Below, piece by piece: positions 1 through 8,568 of a stretch of 64,000 nt of DNA. The notes beneath the pieces were generated by a model, which was given only the letters and a program-made list of their open reading frames with translations, did no database searches and was not told the DNA's origin. The position numbers and the translations under genes are program-made. This DNA comes from G963662655 sp963665015 (GTDB lineage: Bacteria > Cloacimonadota > Cloacimonadia > Cloacimonadales > JAIOQZ01): assembly GCA_963665015.2 (NCBI GenBank), contig CAXXSY010000004.1, positions 1-64,000 of the forward strand, written 5' to 3'. The stretch's first letter is position 1. The number at the start of each line of letters is the position of its first letter.

Positions 1-19
1 ATGCCAGATGTATCTTGTC

Positions 20-142
20 GTAGGAGCAGGTCCCCGTGCCTGCTCTTCTCTACGGTCCGCCAAGCTCTATCTTGGCATTTCTCCTTGGTAACGTTCGTGT
101 TTCGGGACAAAAGGAAGGGCAGGCACGGGGACCTGCCCCTAC
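20..142. repeat. Inverted pair of family-A hairpin repeats
   Basis: Two copies of a G+C-rich hairpin face each other: 20-47 (core CAGGTCCCCGTGCCTGC) and 117-142 (core GCAGGCACGGGGACCTGC). Related copies lie at 55179-55196, 55256-55286 and 55353-55380. The flanks are also shared: CCAGATGT precedes copies 1 and 55256, and an AGAGAAG-like string lies outside copies 117 and 55353. This looks like a small non-autonomous (MITE- or REP-like) element. No gene could be supported in bases 1-298; the short open frames here cross the repeats. Confidence 0.6.
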
Positions 143-162
143 GACAGAAAAGAGAAGAGGAA

Positions 163-220
163 TGCAGCCAGGGGTGGCTGCGTACCTCGGGGAAGATGCA
201 GCCAGGGATGGCTGCGCTCC
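163..220. repeat. Two family-B hairpins in tandem
   Basis: Stem GCAGCC, loop AGGGRT, stem GGCTGC occurs at about 164-181 and 198-215. A third copy at 61766-61788 has the stem changed to GCAGGC/GCCTGC, a compensatory exchange that keeps the pairing. The string after the stem (GCTCC) is also shared between the second and third copies. Confidence 0.55.
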
Positions 221-279
221 ACTGCGATCTATCGGGATAGATGAAAATTCGCGGATTTATTGAATAGTATCAAAGATTT

Positions 280-295
280 TTCCCAAATATGGGAA
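280..295. promoter_or_regulatory. Palindrome just past the sigma-54 activator stop
   Basis: TTCCCAAATATGGGAA is an inverted repeat with six-base arms, four bases beyond the stop codon of the minus-strand activator gene. A near copy (14 of 16 bases, same orientation) lies upstream of that gene's start at 4154-4169. There is no U-run, so a simple terminator is unlikely. A protein-binding site is an inference. Confidence 0.35.
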
Positions 296-298
296 TAT

Positions 299-3200
299 CT
301 ATTGGTCCTTTTTGTTGGCCAGCAGCCGGTAGAAGGTCGAGCGGGTCATGTCAAGCTCTTGCTGCACCTTCTTTGCCGAGCCGAGGCAGTCCTTCCGCCA
401 CTTCAGGTACGCGGACACGAGGTCGTCCACCGACGCGATGGTTTCGGGATCGATCTCGAACCCGTCCATGGCATTGTCGATCCGGTCGCGGCGCGGCATG
501 AGCAGCACCTTATAGACGCGGTTCTCCAGTTCACGGATGTTGCCGGACCAGTTTTCCTTCAGCCATTGCCCGATGGTGTCCTCGGGGATTCCGGTGACGA
601 TGATGTCCGGCTGCATTTCCATAAAATTGCGGGTAAAATTTCGCACCAGCAGCGGGATATCCTCGAGTCGTTCCCGGAGCGGCGGGACGTTGACCTGAAA
701 TGCGGAGATGCGATAGTAGAGGTCTTCGCGGAATTCGCCCGTCTTCACCGCCTGGTAGAGGTCGCGGTTGGTGGCGAAGAGAAAGCGCGCGTTGGAGCGA
801 TGTTCCTTCTTGGCGCCGATGGGATAGTAGGTCTTCTCCTGCAAGACGCGCAGCAACTTGGTCTGCATCTCGAGCGGCAGATCGCCGATCTCGTCGAGGA
901 ACAGCACGCCGTTTTCCGCCAGCGCGATTTTGCCGGGCGAGTCCTTGATCGCGCCGGAGAAAGAGCCCTTGGTGTGACCGAAAATCTCGCTCTCGAAGAG
1001 GTCGCGAGGAATGGTGCTGACATTGATCGAGATCAGCTCTCCCTTGTAGCTCCCCTCTTCGTAGATCGCGCGGGCGACCATCTCCTTGCCGGTGCCGGTC
1101 TCACCGGTGATCATGACCGGAAACGGGACGTTGGCGAGGGTGACGATCTGCTTGTATATCTCCTTCATGACCATGCTCTTCCCGACAATGCCGTGGAAGC
1201 TCTCCTGCACGTCGATATCGCGCAGCCTCTTCTGCATCTCCTTCTGGTTCAGGTGTTCGAGGAAAACGCCGAGGATGGAAGCAAGGTTCTCGATGTAGCG
1301 GATGTCCTCCTCGCTGAGCGAGTGGTCGCGCTTGACCGAGTGCATGTAAATGGTTCCGAGCAGCTTCGCGCCCACGACCATCGGCACGCAGAGCGCGCGA
1401 TAGATGCGCATCTTCTGGATGCTGTCGTTGCGGAAACGCGTCGAGGAGTCGTATTGCAGGGTGTGGTAGGCGTCCTGCGTGTATTGCTGGAGGATGTTGT
1501 TGCTGTATTCGAGCGCGCGGTAGCTCTCCTCATCCTCGTGGATGATGTTTCGGAAGGGGACGAACCTCCCGCTCTCCTCGTTGTAGATAAAGGGTATGAC
1601 GCTGTCGAACCGGTAGGTAAGCTGGAAGAAGCTGCCCAGCTCCCACAGGAATTCGTCCAGGTGCGAGATGCCGGAGAATTTTTCGATGATATCGTTGATA
1701 TCGAGCCGGCTGATCTGTCTGCGACGCAGTTCCCAGTCTTGCAGCAGGGTCTGTGCGTCCGCAGAACGCGATTTGAGCCCCATGGCGTTGAAGGTCTCGA
1801 GCGCGTTTTGCATGAAATCGATGGCGAGTTCGGGATTGCCCATCCGCTCGAGGGCCAGTCCGGTCCAGTAGTAGGATTCGGCGCGCTCGTAGCCGCTCTT
1901 GGATTCGATCTGGGTGGAAATCCTGATCAGTTCCTGGTAGCGCTCGTTGAAGAATAGCTCGATGATCTTCTGGTAGGGTTTGGTGGGAGCGAATCGATTT
2001 CCATTCCAGCCGAACCGCGCGGAGTAGCGTTTTCGAACTTCTTCCGGCGCGAACCGGAAGACGATGTAGAAGGTGTTGTCGTCGTCCTGACCGAAGTAGG
2101 ACGAGAGTTCGCGTGCGTTGTCGTCGATCAGCTTTTCCATCCAGGGTTCAAAGGTAAATTCGTGGTCGAAGAAGCTGCAAATCAGGAAGACCTGGATCAT
2201 GTAGGCGGTGGCGTAGCCGTGCGACTGCCGGATGCGCGCGATAATCCTCTCGCGGCAGATGTCGTAGCGCTCGCGCAGCATGTCGTGATAGACCTGCACC
2301 GAGGTGAAGTGGGTCTGCATGACCATGGGCAGGTACTGGATGGAAATCTTCTCGTAGAAGTTGAGGATCAGCTCGATATCCTTCACGCTGCGCTGCCCGG
2401 TGTAGTAGAGGTAATAGAACAGCAAGCGCCCGATCTGGTATTCCGACCCGATCAGGAGCGAAAGCACCAGCAAGTAATCGAGAAACTCGTCCGCCACCTT
2501 CAATCTCGGCTTCGCCTTGGCGAGGGTGTTGAGCAGCTCCTCCGGATTCGCGTTGGAGGCGATGGCGTTAGACAGAAGCACGAATACCTCGCGGTCGAAC
2601 GCCTCCGGCTTGATGTAGCACAGGACATCGATGTAATGATAGACCATGATCCTGGCTTCGGGATAGAGCTTCTCGTTTTTGCAGAGCCGATTGAGCGCTT
2701 CGAGGTCCTTGCTCCGGTAGTGCTCGCGCACCCTCTCGATCTGGTTCAGCACCGACCGTGTGTCGTGGCTCATCAGCTGCCTGATCTCGGGTGTGAGCGG
2801 GAAGGTATCCAGCGGAACGATCTCGGAGAGGACGTTTGCGAGGTGGATATGGATGCGCAGCTTGCCGATCTGGTCCGGCTGCAAGTGATCCTGCGACGCG
2901 TAGAGCCGCAGCAGTCGCGCGGCCAGGGTAAAATTGCGGGTCAGAAGAAAACGGTGCAGCGCGATGAAGTCGTCCGCCGGCATCGTGCGGATATCCTCGA
3001 GCTGATTGTTGCCGGCGTAGCGCAGCCGATTCAGAAGATCGTTACCCAGTTGCACGTATTGATCGAAGTCCCAGGCGGCGAGAGCGGTCCGGAGAATTTT
3101 TGCCGCGGCGAGAATGGACAATTCCAATTTCGCAACCGGTTTTTCCAGACCGGGCAAGTGCACCTTGCCGTTTTTCCATCCCAGACCGGATTCCTCGATG

Positions 3201-4102
3201 ATCTTCCGCAGCGAAACATCGTGATGGGCTTCCACTTTGAAATGCTCGATGTGATGCATCCTGCGGAAGGGCTGAATCAGGCAGTAGTTGCGGTAGAGTT
3301 CGAAGGTCTCCCGATAGCTGAACTGGTCGGTGTAGAACATATCGGAAAGGCGCTGGTGGAATTCGAGGTAGTTGTGATAGGGCTCGTCGTAGGGCAGTGT
3401 GAGGATCCTGTCGTGCTGCGAAAAACGTGCGATCCATTCGTCGAGGTTCTGCTCGCGTGACCAGGGATCGCAGGTCAAAAACTTGTGCGCCAGCCGGAAC
3501 AGGGGCGACGACTGCGGAAGATGGATTGTACGGCCCTGCTCGATCTTCTCCTTGATCTCGTCGGCACTGGAATAGAGCGAGGCGAAGATCAGCGCGATGG
3601 TGAAGAGGTTCGAACGCCAGGACATCCGGCCCTTGAGCTGCTCGGGCGCCGCCCACTGCGGGGTGATACGGCTCTCGTGCGGCGTGAGGTCGATGATGCC
3701 GATCACCAGCCGGTCGTCTTCGCGACGTACGCGGATGTGCTCGGGCTTCATGTCGCCGATGAAGGTGTTGTGATACTTCAGGTAGCGGACGAAGTGGAAG
3801 AGCTTTTCCCACAGGATCGGGATATCCTCGGGGTGCCGCTCCATGTGGATGTTGATGGGCAGTCCGTCGAAGTACTCGTATTCGAAACGGGCACTCTTCT
3901 CGTCGAAGCGGTGCCGGACCAGCGGAACGAAATAGGGATGCCGGTATTGCCGGAAGAAGTCCACCTCCGCCTGAAGCTGTGAACTGACCAGCACACCGGG
4001 ATTCGTGTAGTACTTGACGATCCGCATGCCCTGCGCGGTCTTTTTCCGGTATATCTCGACCGTGTCCTTCTTCTTCAGGTAGTATTTCATCCGCACGTCC
4101 AT
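299..4102 (-). CDS. Sigma-54-dependent regulator with degenerate protein-kinase domain, GAF, AAA+ and Fis domains
   Basis: Predicted transcription activator of sigma-54 RNA polymerase, 1267 aa. Residues about 5-245 resemble a Ser/Thr kinase, but the catalytic loop reads GDMKPEHI rather than HRDLKPEN and the metal motif is IDL rather than DFG, so it is probably a pseudokinase or sensor. A long helical, TPR-like middle follows. A GAF-like domain spans roughly 805-955. The AAA+ domain has Walker A GETGTGKE (1000-1007) and a sigma-54 contact loop GSFSGA (1046-1051) in place of GAFTGA. A Fis-type helix-turn-helix ends the protein (about 1235-1264). The frame opens further upstream at a TTG (4147), but that codon coincides with a TTGACA box, so ATG 4102 was chosen; ATG 4090 is possible. 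A sigma-54-like promoter precedes the flagellar cluster in this window, a possible target. Confidence 0.85.
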   Translation of the reverse strand: MDVRMKYYLKKKDTVEIYRKKTAQGMRIVKYYTNPGVLVSSQLQAEVDFFRQYRHPYFVPLVRHRFDEKSARFEYEYFDGLPINIHMERHPEDIPILWEKLFHFVRYLKYHNTFIGDMKPEHIRVRREDDRLVIGIIDLTPHESRITPQWAAPEQLKGRMSWRSNLFTIALIFASLYSSADEIKEKIEQGRTIHLPQSSPLFRLAHKFLTCDPWSREQNLDEWIARFSQHDRILTLPYDEPYHNYLEFHQRLSDMFYTDQFSYRETFELYRNYCLIQPFRRMHHIEHFKVEAHHDVSLRKIIEESGLGWKNGKVHLPGLEKPVAKLELSILAAAKILRTALAAWDFDQYVQLGNDLLNRLRYAGNNQLEDIRTMPADDFIALHRFLLTRNFTLAARLLRLYASQDHLQPDQIGKLRIHIHLANVLSEIVPLDTFPLTPEIRQLMSHDTRSVLNQIERVREHYRSKDLEALNRLCKNEKLYPEARIMVYHYIDVLCYIKPEAFDREVFVLLSNAIASNANPEELLNTLAKAKPRLKVADEFLDYLLVLSLLIGSEYQIGRLLFYYLYYTGQRSVKDIELILNFYEKISIQYLPMVMQTHFTSVQVYHDMLRERYDICRERIIARIRQSHGYATAYMIQVFLICSFFDHEFTFEPWMEKLIDDNARELSSYFGQDDDNTFYIVFRFAPEEVRKRYSARFGWNGNRFAPTKPYQKIIELFFNERYQELIRISTQIESKSGYERAESYYWTGLALERMGNPELAIDFMQNALETFNAMGLKSRSADAQTLLQDWELRRRQISRLDINDIIEKFSGISHLDEFLWELGSFFQLTYRFDSVIPFIYNEESGRFVPFRNIIHEDEESYRALEYSNNILQQYTQDAYHTLQYDSSTRFRNDSIQKMRIYRALCVPMVVGAKLLGTIYMHSVKRDHSLSEEDIRYIENLASILGVFLEHLNQKEMQKRLRDIDVQESFHGIVGKSMVMKEIYKQIVTLANVPFPVMITGETGTGKEMVARAIYEEGSYKGELISINVSTIPRDLFESEIFGHTKGSFSGAIKDSPGKIALAENGVLFLDEIGDLPLEMQTKLLRVLQEKTYYPIGAKKEHRSNARFLFATNRDLYQAVKTGEFREDLYYRISAFQVNVPPLRERLEDIPLLVRNFTRNFMEMQPDIIVTGIPEDTIGQWLKENWSGNIRELENRVYKVLLMPRRDRIDNAMDGFEIDPETIASVDDLVSAYLKWRKDCLGSAKKVQQELDMTRSTFYRLLANKKDQ

Positions 4103-4117
4103 TGTAGCGATATTACA

Positions 4118-4147
4118 TGAATATGCTTCCCCAACGTTTCGTGTCAA
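4118..4147 (-). promoter_or_regulatory. Possible sigma-70 promoter of the sigma-54 activator gene
   Basis: TTGACA (4142-4147) is followed by an 18-base spacer and TATTCA (4118-4123) on the minus strand. The -10 box is weak. If it is used, the leader before ATG 4102 is very short. Confidence 0.3.
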
Positions 4148-4153
4148 AGGATT

Positions 4154-4169
4154 TTCTCAAATATGGGAC
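4154..4169. promoter_or_regulatory. Palindrome-like site upstream of the activator promoter
   Basis: TTCTCAAATATGGGAC matches the downstream site at 280-295 in 14 of 16 bases. It lies 7-22 bases upstream of the putative -35 box. It is a candidate autoregulatory site for the Fis-type HTH of the adjacent protein (inference). Confidence 0.3.
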
Positions 4170-4222
4170 AGTATTGCTCAACGAACAAACCGGCGACGTA
4201 ACTCACCACTACCGCGCATGCA

Positions 4223-7200
4223 CTATTTAATATACATCACCTTTTGCATCTCGACGGCATCGCGGCTCTGCATGCGCAGCAGATAGACTCCGGTTGCGAC
4301 AGGTCGGTCGTTTCGGTCGCGGCAGTTCCACCTAAGGCGGTGCATTCCCTTGCCGAAGCGTTCCGATGCCAGGGTTGCGACACGCTGCCCCCTGATATTG
4401 TAGATCGCGACATCCACGTTCGAAGGTTCCTTCAGTGAAAACGAGATACACGTCTCACCCCTGACCGGATTGGGATACGCAGGATAGAGCCGTGTGTTCC
4501 AGGAGACGGTCTCATCGGGATCGATCGACACCTCGTCCAGCGCCACAAGGAACGTATCGCGGCACGTGGCGCGGGTGATGCTGCCAATCCGTTTTGAAGA
4601 GCCATGCTTGCGCGTTGTTGGTTCCTCATCATCTGCCGTGACGACCAGTTGCGTGGTGCCAAACCAGTCCGGGACAGCGGTCAGGATAAGCGTGTTGCCG
4701 TCGATCTGGGCGTTGATCTCGTCCGGCTGGTACTCGACGGTAAACAGCAGCGCATCGTTGTCGATATCGCCGAAGTAGTCGGTCATCACATACTCGATGG
4801 GGGTCTCGAAGTTCTGGACGCCGGTCGTATCCGGAAGTGGGGCAATCAGATAGGGCGCGTCATTTACGCTATGTATTTCGATCTGGAAATCGTCCGACAC
4901 CTGATCGCGCAGACGGGGCTGCTTGCGTGCATATCGCTTGCGGGTTTGTTGCAGCATCCGTCCGTCGGCGGCGGTGATGGTGACCATCGTTTGACCTGAC
5001 CAGTTCGGAATACTCTGAATCCATAGTGTGTCGCCCACGATTTCCAGCGTGATCTCATCCTCGCTGTACCCGGTGCTATAGGAGAGCTGGTCACCGTTCG
5101 CGTCGGCGATGTAGTCGCTCAGAAGGATGTGGAACGGCGCAAAATCTTCCTCGCGAGACAAATCCGGGAACGGCTGAACGATTTGTGGCGCGGCGTTGTT
5201 CACGGTGATGAGATCGACCATGGTGATCGTGGTGTCGCGTTCGCCGTCCGAGACCGTCAGCGAGACATCGTAGATGCCGATGTTCTCGTAGGTCCACGCG
5301 GGACTGGGCTCCTCCGAATCGGTCTCGCCGTCTCCGTCGAAGTCCCACTGCCAGGAGGTGGTGTTGAAGGTGGCGTGATCGGTGAACTGCACGGTCAGAG
5401 GGGCGAGTCCGCTATCGACGTCCCAATAGAAATCGGCGTAGAGCGGCATGTTGTCCTGGTCGAACCACACCGCACCCATGTCCGGAATCGAGCCGTCCGG
5501 ATCGGCAGGGTACTCGGGATGCCCCGCGTCGATACAGGGCGAATAGACGTCGAGGTAGAAGTCGGTGGAATCGACCGCCACGAACATCGGATCGACGTTG
5601 ATATTGCCCTCGCCCTCCCACACACCGCCATCCCAGTTGATGTCGCAGTAATGGACGTTCGGACCCGAACCCGACACGATATCGACCGGATTCGTCATCG
5701 CCTGATCGCCCCAGAATATGCACTGATAGAGGAACGTATGGTTGCCTGTTGTGCGGATGCCGCAGTCGTAATCATAGAGCGTCCAGTTGGCGAATGTATT
5801 TGCCGAACCGCTGATCACGTCGATTGCAGGTATATCGATATCTCCCGCGAACTGCTCGTCCCGGGTGGCTGTGCACTTTGCGCCGGCACAGTTGTCCGTG
5901 TTGTTGTCGAGCGTCATACAGTTTCCACAGTTGTGGTACTCCGTGTTAAGGACGAAAAACTCGTTGTGTCCGGTCACATAGATCGCGATCGGATAATTCT
6001 CGAAATAGCAGGAATTCAGATAGCCTTCGGAGGGGCCTGTCAGATAGAATCCGTATTCCGCCTGTCCGTACGAATCATGGATTATATCGATATGATGAAT
6101 CTCGACTTGCCCGGGCGCCGTAAGGCCGCTGTTGTCGATCACGATGCCTTTCTGGAAATTACCCAGCGAATCGCCTTCCAACTCGATGTCGGCGATGTTG
6201 ATAAAGGATAGCCCCGTATGCGGATCGCGGGCGCTGTTCTCGGTGTGGCGCACGCGGGTGTTGGTCATTCTTGTTCGCGGTAGTCCGGTCGCGGCTGGGT
6301 CTTCGAAGGTGCCACCGTTGGGATAGCCCTCGATCAGGAGGCTGTCGATCTCGATGTCGAATGCCCCGTTGAACTGCAAGCCCGTATCCTCGAACGCGGG
6401 TGACTCTTCGTGTCGATCCAGATGGATGTTGTTGAATTGCATCGCAGTGAGTTCATCATCTTCGTTGGTGCCCCGGATGCCGACCGCGTAGCCGGAAATC
6501 CGGATGTCCTGAAGCTCGGGCGCGCTGTTGCCGTTGATGACGATCGCCGGTGTGGCGGGACGTCCCCCGCGATCCGGATCGCCCGTGATTACCACATTGC
6601 GCAGGATGGGCGCGGCGTCGTTGATGACGATGGCGGTGGATGCGCCCACGACGTTCAGACCGTCGATCACGTTGCCGTCCGAAGCCGGGCTGAAGACCAG
6701 TCCTTCCCAACCGGCAGCACCATAGGCGATGAAATCGGCGTCGGTGGCGACCAGCGAGCCGTTGACCACCAGCGGAGAATCCATCAGCAGGTTGACCTGC
6801 GTGTTCTCCTCGATGGTCAGTGTAATCGCCTCGTTCAGAAGCACTTCGCCGGTGATGTTGTACGGTCCTTCCGCCTCGGTCCACACAATGTCGGTCTCCA
6901 CATCGCCGCCCGGAACCGTCTGGCCCGGGTGCACCAGCACGTAGTCATCCTTGGTCAGCCAGTTGACATGCACGCCGTCGCTAACCGTCACCGAAACCGT
7001 CTGATAACCCTCGTCCATGTACGTCCAGACGGGGTTTCCCTCTTCGGAATCCACGGTGCCGTCGTCGTTGAAGTCCCACTGCCAGCTCGTGATCGGATCG
7101 GCATACGAGACCGCGGTGAAGGTCAGCGCGAGTTCCTCGTCGCCGGCGACGACGTTGTTGTTGAGCTCGCTGTCGGTATAAAAATCGAATTCCAGCGGCG

Positions 7201-8455
7201 TGAAGACGTCGATAATGCAGTCGTCCGACGCGGTGGTGCGCTCGCGGGTGGCGTTCCGCTGACGTCTCGAGCGCGTGGAAGCCTGCACGCGTTCTTCGAT
7301 CACGCCGTCATCCACGATGAAGGTCAGCTCTTCCTGCCCGACCCAGTTGTCCGAGCAGATGAAGCTGATCTGCAAGCCGTTGACCTCGATACCGATGTTG
7401 ACGTTGCCCTCCACGCTCAGCGCGAGTGAATCGCCGTCCTCGTCCGACACCCAGTCCGAGAAATCAATCGTGGTCACCTCGTTCTGGTGCATGTGCAGCG
7501 AATCGGGCAGGGAGATGACAGGCGCGTCGTTGGTGGGCAGCACCTCCAGCGTGATGGGTCGGCGATAGAGCGTCAACTGCGTCGCCAGCGTGTTGGTGAT
7601 CCGGCAGGTATAGACGCCGTTATCTACCTCTTGCAGGTTGGTCAGCGCGAGGACGCTGTCGGTCTCGGTGTCCATGATCGCGCCGTCCTTGTACCACTGA
7701 TAGACGTTGTTCTCGCCGCCTACGGTGGATGATAGCGTGTAGTCGAGGTCCTCCAGGATACGAACGGTGTGCTTCGTCAGGACGCTGTCCTGCGGGCTGT
7801 AGTAAAACCATTCAGATGCGACGCCGAGGTTGGGCTCTATATCCTCGAAGGTAAACTGGTTATTATCAATGTTGAGATAGCGGAGGGTATCCATTGCGGT
7901 TAGCGCGGGTAAATCGGTGAACTGATTGTCCTGGAGATAAAGCCAATCCATTTGTGTCAGGTTGTTGATGGATTCAGGGATAGCTCCCGAAAGTTGGTTG
8001 TTATAAACTCTTATTTCATCAAGATTGATGAGATTGCCGATATCAAGTGGTATTGAACCGGTTAGAAGATTATTATAAAGATTCAGACGCGTTAAGCTGG
8101 TCAGGTTGCCGATTTCCGGCGGGATTGAGCCGGTGAGTGCGTTGTCATAAAGATAGAGATATTGTAAGCTGGTCAGGTTGCCGATCTCGGGAGGGATCGA
8201 GCCGGTGAGTTGATTTCCGTAAAGGTACAGACTTGTCAAGCTGGTCAGATTGCCGATCTCGGGCGAAATCGTGCCGGTGAGTTGGTTGTTGTTTAACCAT
8301 AAATATGTCAAGCTGCCCAGGTTGCCGATCTCCGGTGGGATCGAGCCGGTGAGGTCGTTGCTACCAAGATTGAGATATGTTAAGCTGGACTGGTTGCCGA
8401 TCTCCGGTGGAATCGAGCCGGTGAGGTCGTTATTATTGAGCCAAAGCTGTGTCAA
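4223..8455 (-). CDS. Giant secreted LRR/Ig/PKD/beta-helix surface protein, 5'-truncated
   Basis: A 1410-aa multidomain extracellular protein. In order: about nine 24-residue plant-type LRRs (LTGSIPPEIGNL consensus), an Ig-like domain (VYQWYKDG...YTCRI), a cadherin-like domain (NDAPVISLPD), a PKD domain (WQWDFNDDG), a right-handed beta-helix, a second PKD, two cadherin-like domains (the second opening VNDAPYLIAP), and a C-terminal FlgD-Ig-like sorting domain (YPAYPNPVRGE). The start is missing: the first frame codon usable as a start is a TTG inside an LRR, there is no signal peptide or ribosome site, and the frame stays open to a junction at about 8500 where an inverted paralogue begins. Either a deletion or inversion removed both 5' ends, or the assembly is chimeric. 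Probable role is adhesion or binding at the cell surface. Confidence 0.75.
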   Translation of the reverse strand: MTQLWLNNNDLTGSIPPEIGNQSSLTYLNLGSNDLTGSIPPEIGNLGSLTYLWLNNNQLTGTISPEIGNLTSLTSLYLYGNQLTGSIPPEIGNLTSLQYLYLYDNALTGSIPPEIGNLTSLTRLNLYNNLLTGSIPLDIGNLINLDEIRVYNNQLSGAIPESINNLTQMDWLYLQDNQFTDLPALTAMDTLRYLNIDNNQFTFEDIEPNLGVASEWFYYSPQDSVLTKHTVRILEDLDYTLSSTVGGENNVYQWYKDGAIMDTETDSVLALTNLQEVDNGVYTCRITNTLATQLTLYRRPITLEVLPTNDAPVISLPDSLHMHQNEVTTIDFSDWVSDEDGDSLALSVEGNVNIGIEVNGLQISFICSDNWVGQEELTFIVDDGVIEERVQASTRSRRQRNATRERTTASDDCIIDVFTPLEFDFYTDSELNNNVVAGDEELALTFTAVSYADPITSWQWDFNDDGTVDSEEGNPVWTYMDEGYQTVSVTVSDGVHVNWLTKDDYVLVHPGQTVPGGDVETDIVWTEAEGPYNITGEVLLNEAITLTIEENTQVNLLMDSPLVVNGSLVATDADFIAYGAAGWEGLVFSPASDGNVIDGLNVVGASTAIVINDAAPILRNVVITGDPDRGGRPATPAIVINGNSAPELQDIRISGYAVGIRGTNEDDELTAMQFNNIHLDRHEESPAFEDTGLQFNGAFDIEIDSLLIEGYPNGGTFEDPAATGLPRTRMTNTRVRHTENSARDPHTGLSFINIADIELEGDSLGNFQKGIVIDNSGLTAPGQVEIHHIDIIHDSYGQAEYGFYLTGPSEGYLNSCYFENYPIAIYVTGHNEFFVLNTEYHNCGNCMTLDNNTDNCAGAKCTATRDEQFAGDIDIPAIDVISGSANTFANWTLYDYDCGIRTTGNHTFLYQCIFWGDQAMTNPVDIVSGSGPNVHYCDINWDGGVWEGEGNINVDPMFVAVDSTDFYLDVYSPCIDAGHPEYPADPDGSIPDMGAVWFDQDNMPLYADFYWDVDSGLAPLTVQFTDHATFNTTSWQWDFDGDGETDSEEPSPAWTYENIGIYDVSLTVSDGERDTTITMVDLITVNNAAPQIVQPFPDLSREEDFAPFHILLSDYIADANGDQLSYSTGYSEDEITLEIVGDTLWIQSIPNWSGQTMVTITAADGRMLQQTRKRYARKQPRLRDQVSDDFQIEIHSVNDAPYLIAPLPDTTGVQNFETPIEYVMTDYFGDIDNDALLFTVEYQPDEINAQIDGNTLILTAVPDWFGTTQLVVTADDEEPTTRKHGSSKRIGSITRATCRDTFLVALDEVSIDPDETVSWNTRLYPAYPNPVRGETCISFSLKEPSNVDVAIYNIRGQRVATLASERFGKGMHRLRWNCRDRNDRPVATGVYLLRMQSRDAVEMQKVMYIK

Positions 8456-8568
8456 GCTGGTCAGATTACCGATCTCGGAAGAGATCGTGCCGGTGAGTTC
8501 GATATCTATCTCTGCATGACAACGACCTCACCGGCTCGATTTCGCCCGAGATCGGCAATCTGACCAGC

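Noticed and set aside
260..3460. Long plus-strand open frames opposite the sigma-54 activator
   Set aside because: Antisense shadows of a G+C-rich gene; they have no start signals or recognisable domains, while the minus frame has complete AAA+ motifs.
4145..4147. TTG start for the sigma-54 activator
   Set aside because: The codon is part of a TTGACA box and lies upstream of two better Met codons.
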